From positions 3,100,001-3,164,000 of the forward strand of contig NZ_CP157390.1 in the NCBI RefSeq assembly GCF_040050925.1: a stretch of DNA of 64,000 nt, read 5' to 3'. Origin of the DNA: Leifsonia sp. NPDC080035 (GTDB lineage Bacteria; Actinomycetota; Actinomycetes; Actinomycetales; Microbacteriaceae). Shown here piece after piece: positions 63,103-64,000 of this stretch (positions within the stretch are counted from its first letter, which is position 1; every line of letters begins with the position of its first letter). A program made the position numbers and the translations under genes. The notes below the pieces were generated by a model. It was not told the origin of the DNA and made no database searches. It was given only the letters and a program-made list of their open reading frames with translations.

Positions 63103-63936
63103 TCACGGCCGGACGCCGAGGCCCACGCGGTCGACGCGGCGGTGGTAGCGCATCCCGGCCAGGCCGCCGAGGATGGCGCCCACCAGGCTCACGATCGCGA
63201 CGGCCACCGCGGTGATGATGCCGGTCAGCGTCACCGTGCCCTCGTTCAGCGGGATGCGCGGGAAGCTGTTCAGGTTGCCGAGGATGTTGTACTGGGCACC
63301 CAGGATGAGGCTCAGCACGGCGACGACAACGGCGATGATCACCGCCCAGATCCACACCGCGATGCCCTGCCGGGCGCCGTCGAAGCGCGCCATCCTGCCG
63401 GCGACGTAGCCGCCGCAGAAGTACGAGATGAAGAGGATGACCACGAGCGCGATCGCGCCCACGAGTCCGACGGTGGCGGCGTTGCGGTTCGCCTGGTTCG
63501 CTGCCTCGTCCGCGCTGCCGGTGGCCCCGAGGCCGACGCCGGCGCCGATGGCCGCGACGAGCGCGGTGAGCACCACGGCCATCCCTGTGGCGGTCAGCCA
63601 GCCGAAGAAGGCGGAGCCGAACTTCATGCCTCCGAACTCGCGGTGCTCGCGGTCGACGACGTCCGCGGCGACGGCGGGGTCCACCGCGGGGGCGACGGGC
63701 ACCGCGGCACGGTCGTCGTCGGTGCGGGGGAGCGTTCGGGTGCGGTCGGTGACGGGGCGGTCCGCCACCGGGCGGTCATCGACCGGGCGAGCATCCACCG
63801 GGCGTTCGTCGACCGGTCGCGCATCCACCGGGGCGTCCAGCCGATGCTCGGCGGCGGGCGCTTCGTCGACGGGTCGGCCGTCCACGCTGCGGCCGTCGTA
63901 TGCGGGATCTCCCGATGCGGGCGTTCTGTCGGTCAT
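63103..63936 (-). CDS. Membrane protein with N-terminal RPVD repeats
   Basis: The 277-residue protein has an acidic, probably disordered N-terminus with about six RPVD/RPVA-type units (ARPVDERPVDARPVDDRPV) at residues 39-66. Four helical segments follow from about residue 108 (FFGWLTATGMAVVLTALVAAIGAG; ATVGLVGAIALVVILFISYF; WIWAVIIAVVVAVLSLIL; TGIITAVAVAIVSLVGAIL). A GMKFGSAFFGW segment just before the first helix is conserved in related actinobacterial membrane proteins. Function unknown. Nothing is identifiable in 63937-64000 beyond its AGAGGGAA ribosome site. Confidence 0.75.
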   Translation of the reverse strand: MTDRTPASGDPAYDGRSVDGRPVDEAPAAEHRLDAPVDARPVDERPVDARPVDDRPVADRPVTDRTRTLPRTDDDRAAVPVAPAVDPAVAADVVDREHREFGGMKFGSAFFGWLTATGMAVVLTALVAAIGAGVGLGATGSADEAANQANRNAATVGLVGAIALVVILFISYFCGGYVAGRMARFDGARQGIAVWIWAVIIAVVVAVLSLILGAQYNILGNLNSFPRIPLNEGTVTLTGIITAVAVAIVSLVGAILGGLAGMRYHRRVDRVGLGVRP

Positions 63937-64000
63937 GTCGTCCCTCTTCCCTCTGTCCGCCGTGCGGGCGGGTCGGTTCGATCTGCGTAGGCAGCGTAGG

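Overview
This is one contiguous stretch of a very GC-rich actinobacterial chromosome. Codon third positions are mostly G or C, GTG and a few TTG starts are common, the tRNA has no encoded CCA, and many genes start only 6-7 bases after a TANNNT -10 hexamer with no Shine-Dalgarno. The block otsA-otsB, ilvD-ilvB-ilvN-ilvC, serA, leuB-ilvE, gltX, tRNA-Gln fits a Microbacteriaceae relative such as Leifsonia; that assignment is an inference from gene content and style, not from a database search. There is no rRNA, phage, transposase or CRISPR array.

Layout. 1-960: truncated AI-2E-family permease. 1189-8903 (+): sugar or polyol operon with a ROK repressor, an ABC importer lacking its ATPase, and three Gfo/Idh/MocA dehydrogenases. 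8929-11438 (-): a 3-hydroxyisobutyrate-dehydrogenase-like reductase and a DGPF/YCII protein plus ECF42-like sigma factor pair. 11492-19888 (-): a second glycan operon with a secreted toroid-type enzyme, a LacI repressor, an ABC importer (again without ATPase) and two beta-propeller glycosidases or phosphorylases, behind a clear LacI-type palindrome. 20057-25195: a baeRF-fold protein, a GH15-clpS-DUF2017 operon and a divergent zwf. 25233-29101: small hypothetical and membrane proteins, an ArsB/SLC13-like transporter, and a lower-GC patch with an MFS exporter. 29108-34734: a YhgE/Pip-type permease and an MMPL transporter carrying a degenerate ABC-like C-terminal domain, divergent from a TetR regulator with two operator copies. 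34782-38971: a GDSL lipoprotein, a TIM-barrel isomerase and trehalose synthesis (otsA/otsB). 39037-46815: branched-chain amino acid genes, cutC and serA. 46916-48511: a second DGPF/ECF42-like pair. 48540-50828: a TetR/MFS drug-exporter pair with a 28-bp palindrome. 50905-59588: leuB, ilvE, a class-V aminotransferase with divergent LysR, a PanE-like reductase, a FAH hydrolase, gltX, a TrxR-like flavoprotein and tRNA-Gln. 59687-63936: envelope proteins of unknown role and an ECF sigma factor with a membrane partner.

How the genes work together. The two sugar operons each encode a binding lipoprotein and two permeases but no nucleotide-binding subunit, so both probably rely on a shared MsiK-type ATPase encoded elsewhere. 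otsAB makes trehalose; GH15 and zwf feed sugar into glycolysis and the pentose phosphate pathway. The ilv and leu genes cover most of valine/isoleucine synthesis and one leucine step. The best candidates for little-described biology are the MMPL pseudo-ATPase/YhgE export unit, the secreted-enzyme glycan operon, the duplicated ECF42/DGPF modules with matching promoter motifs, the codon-usage mosaic at ilvD-ilvB, and the apparent ATC start of otsA.
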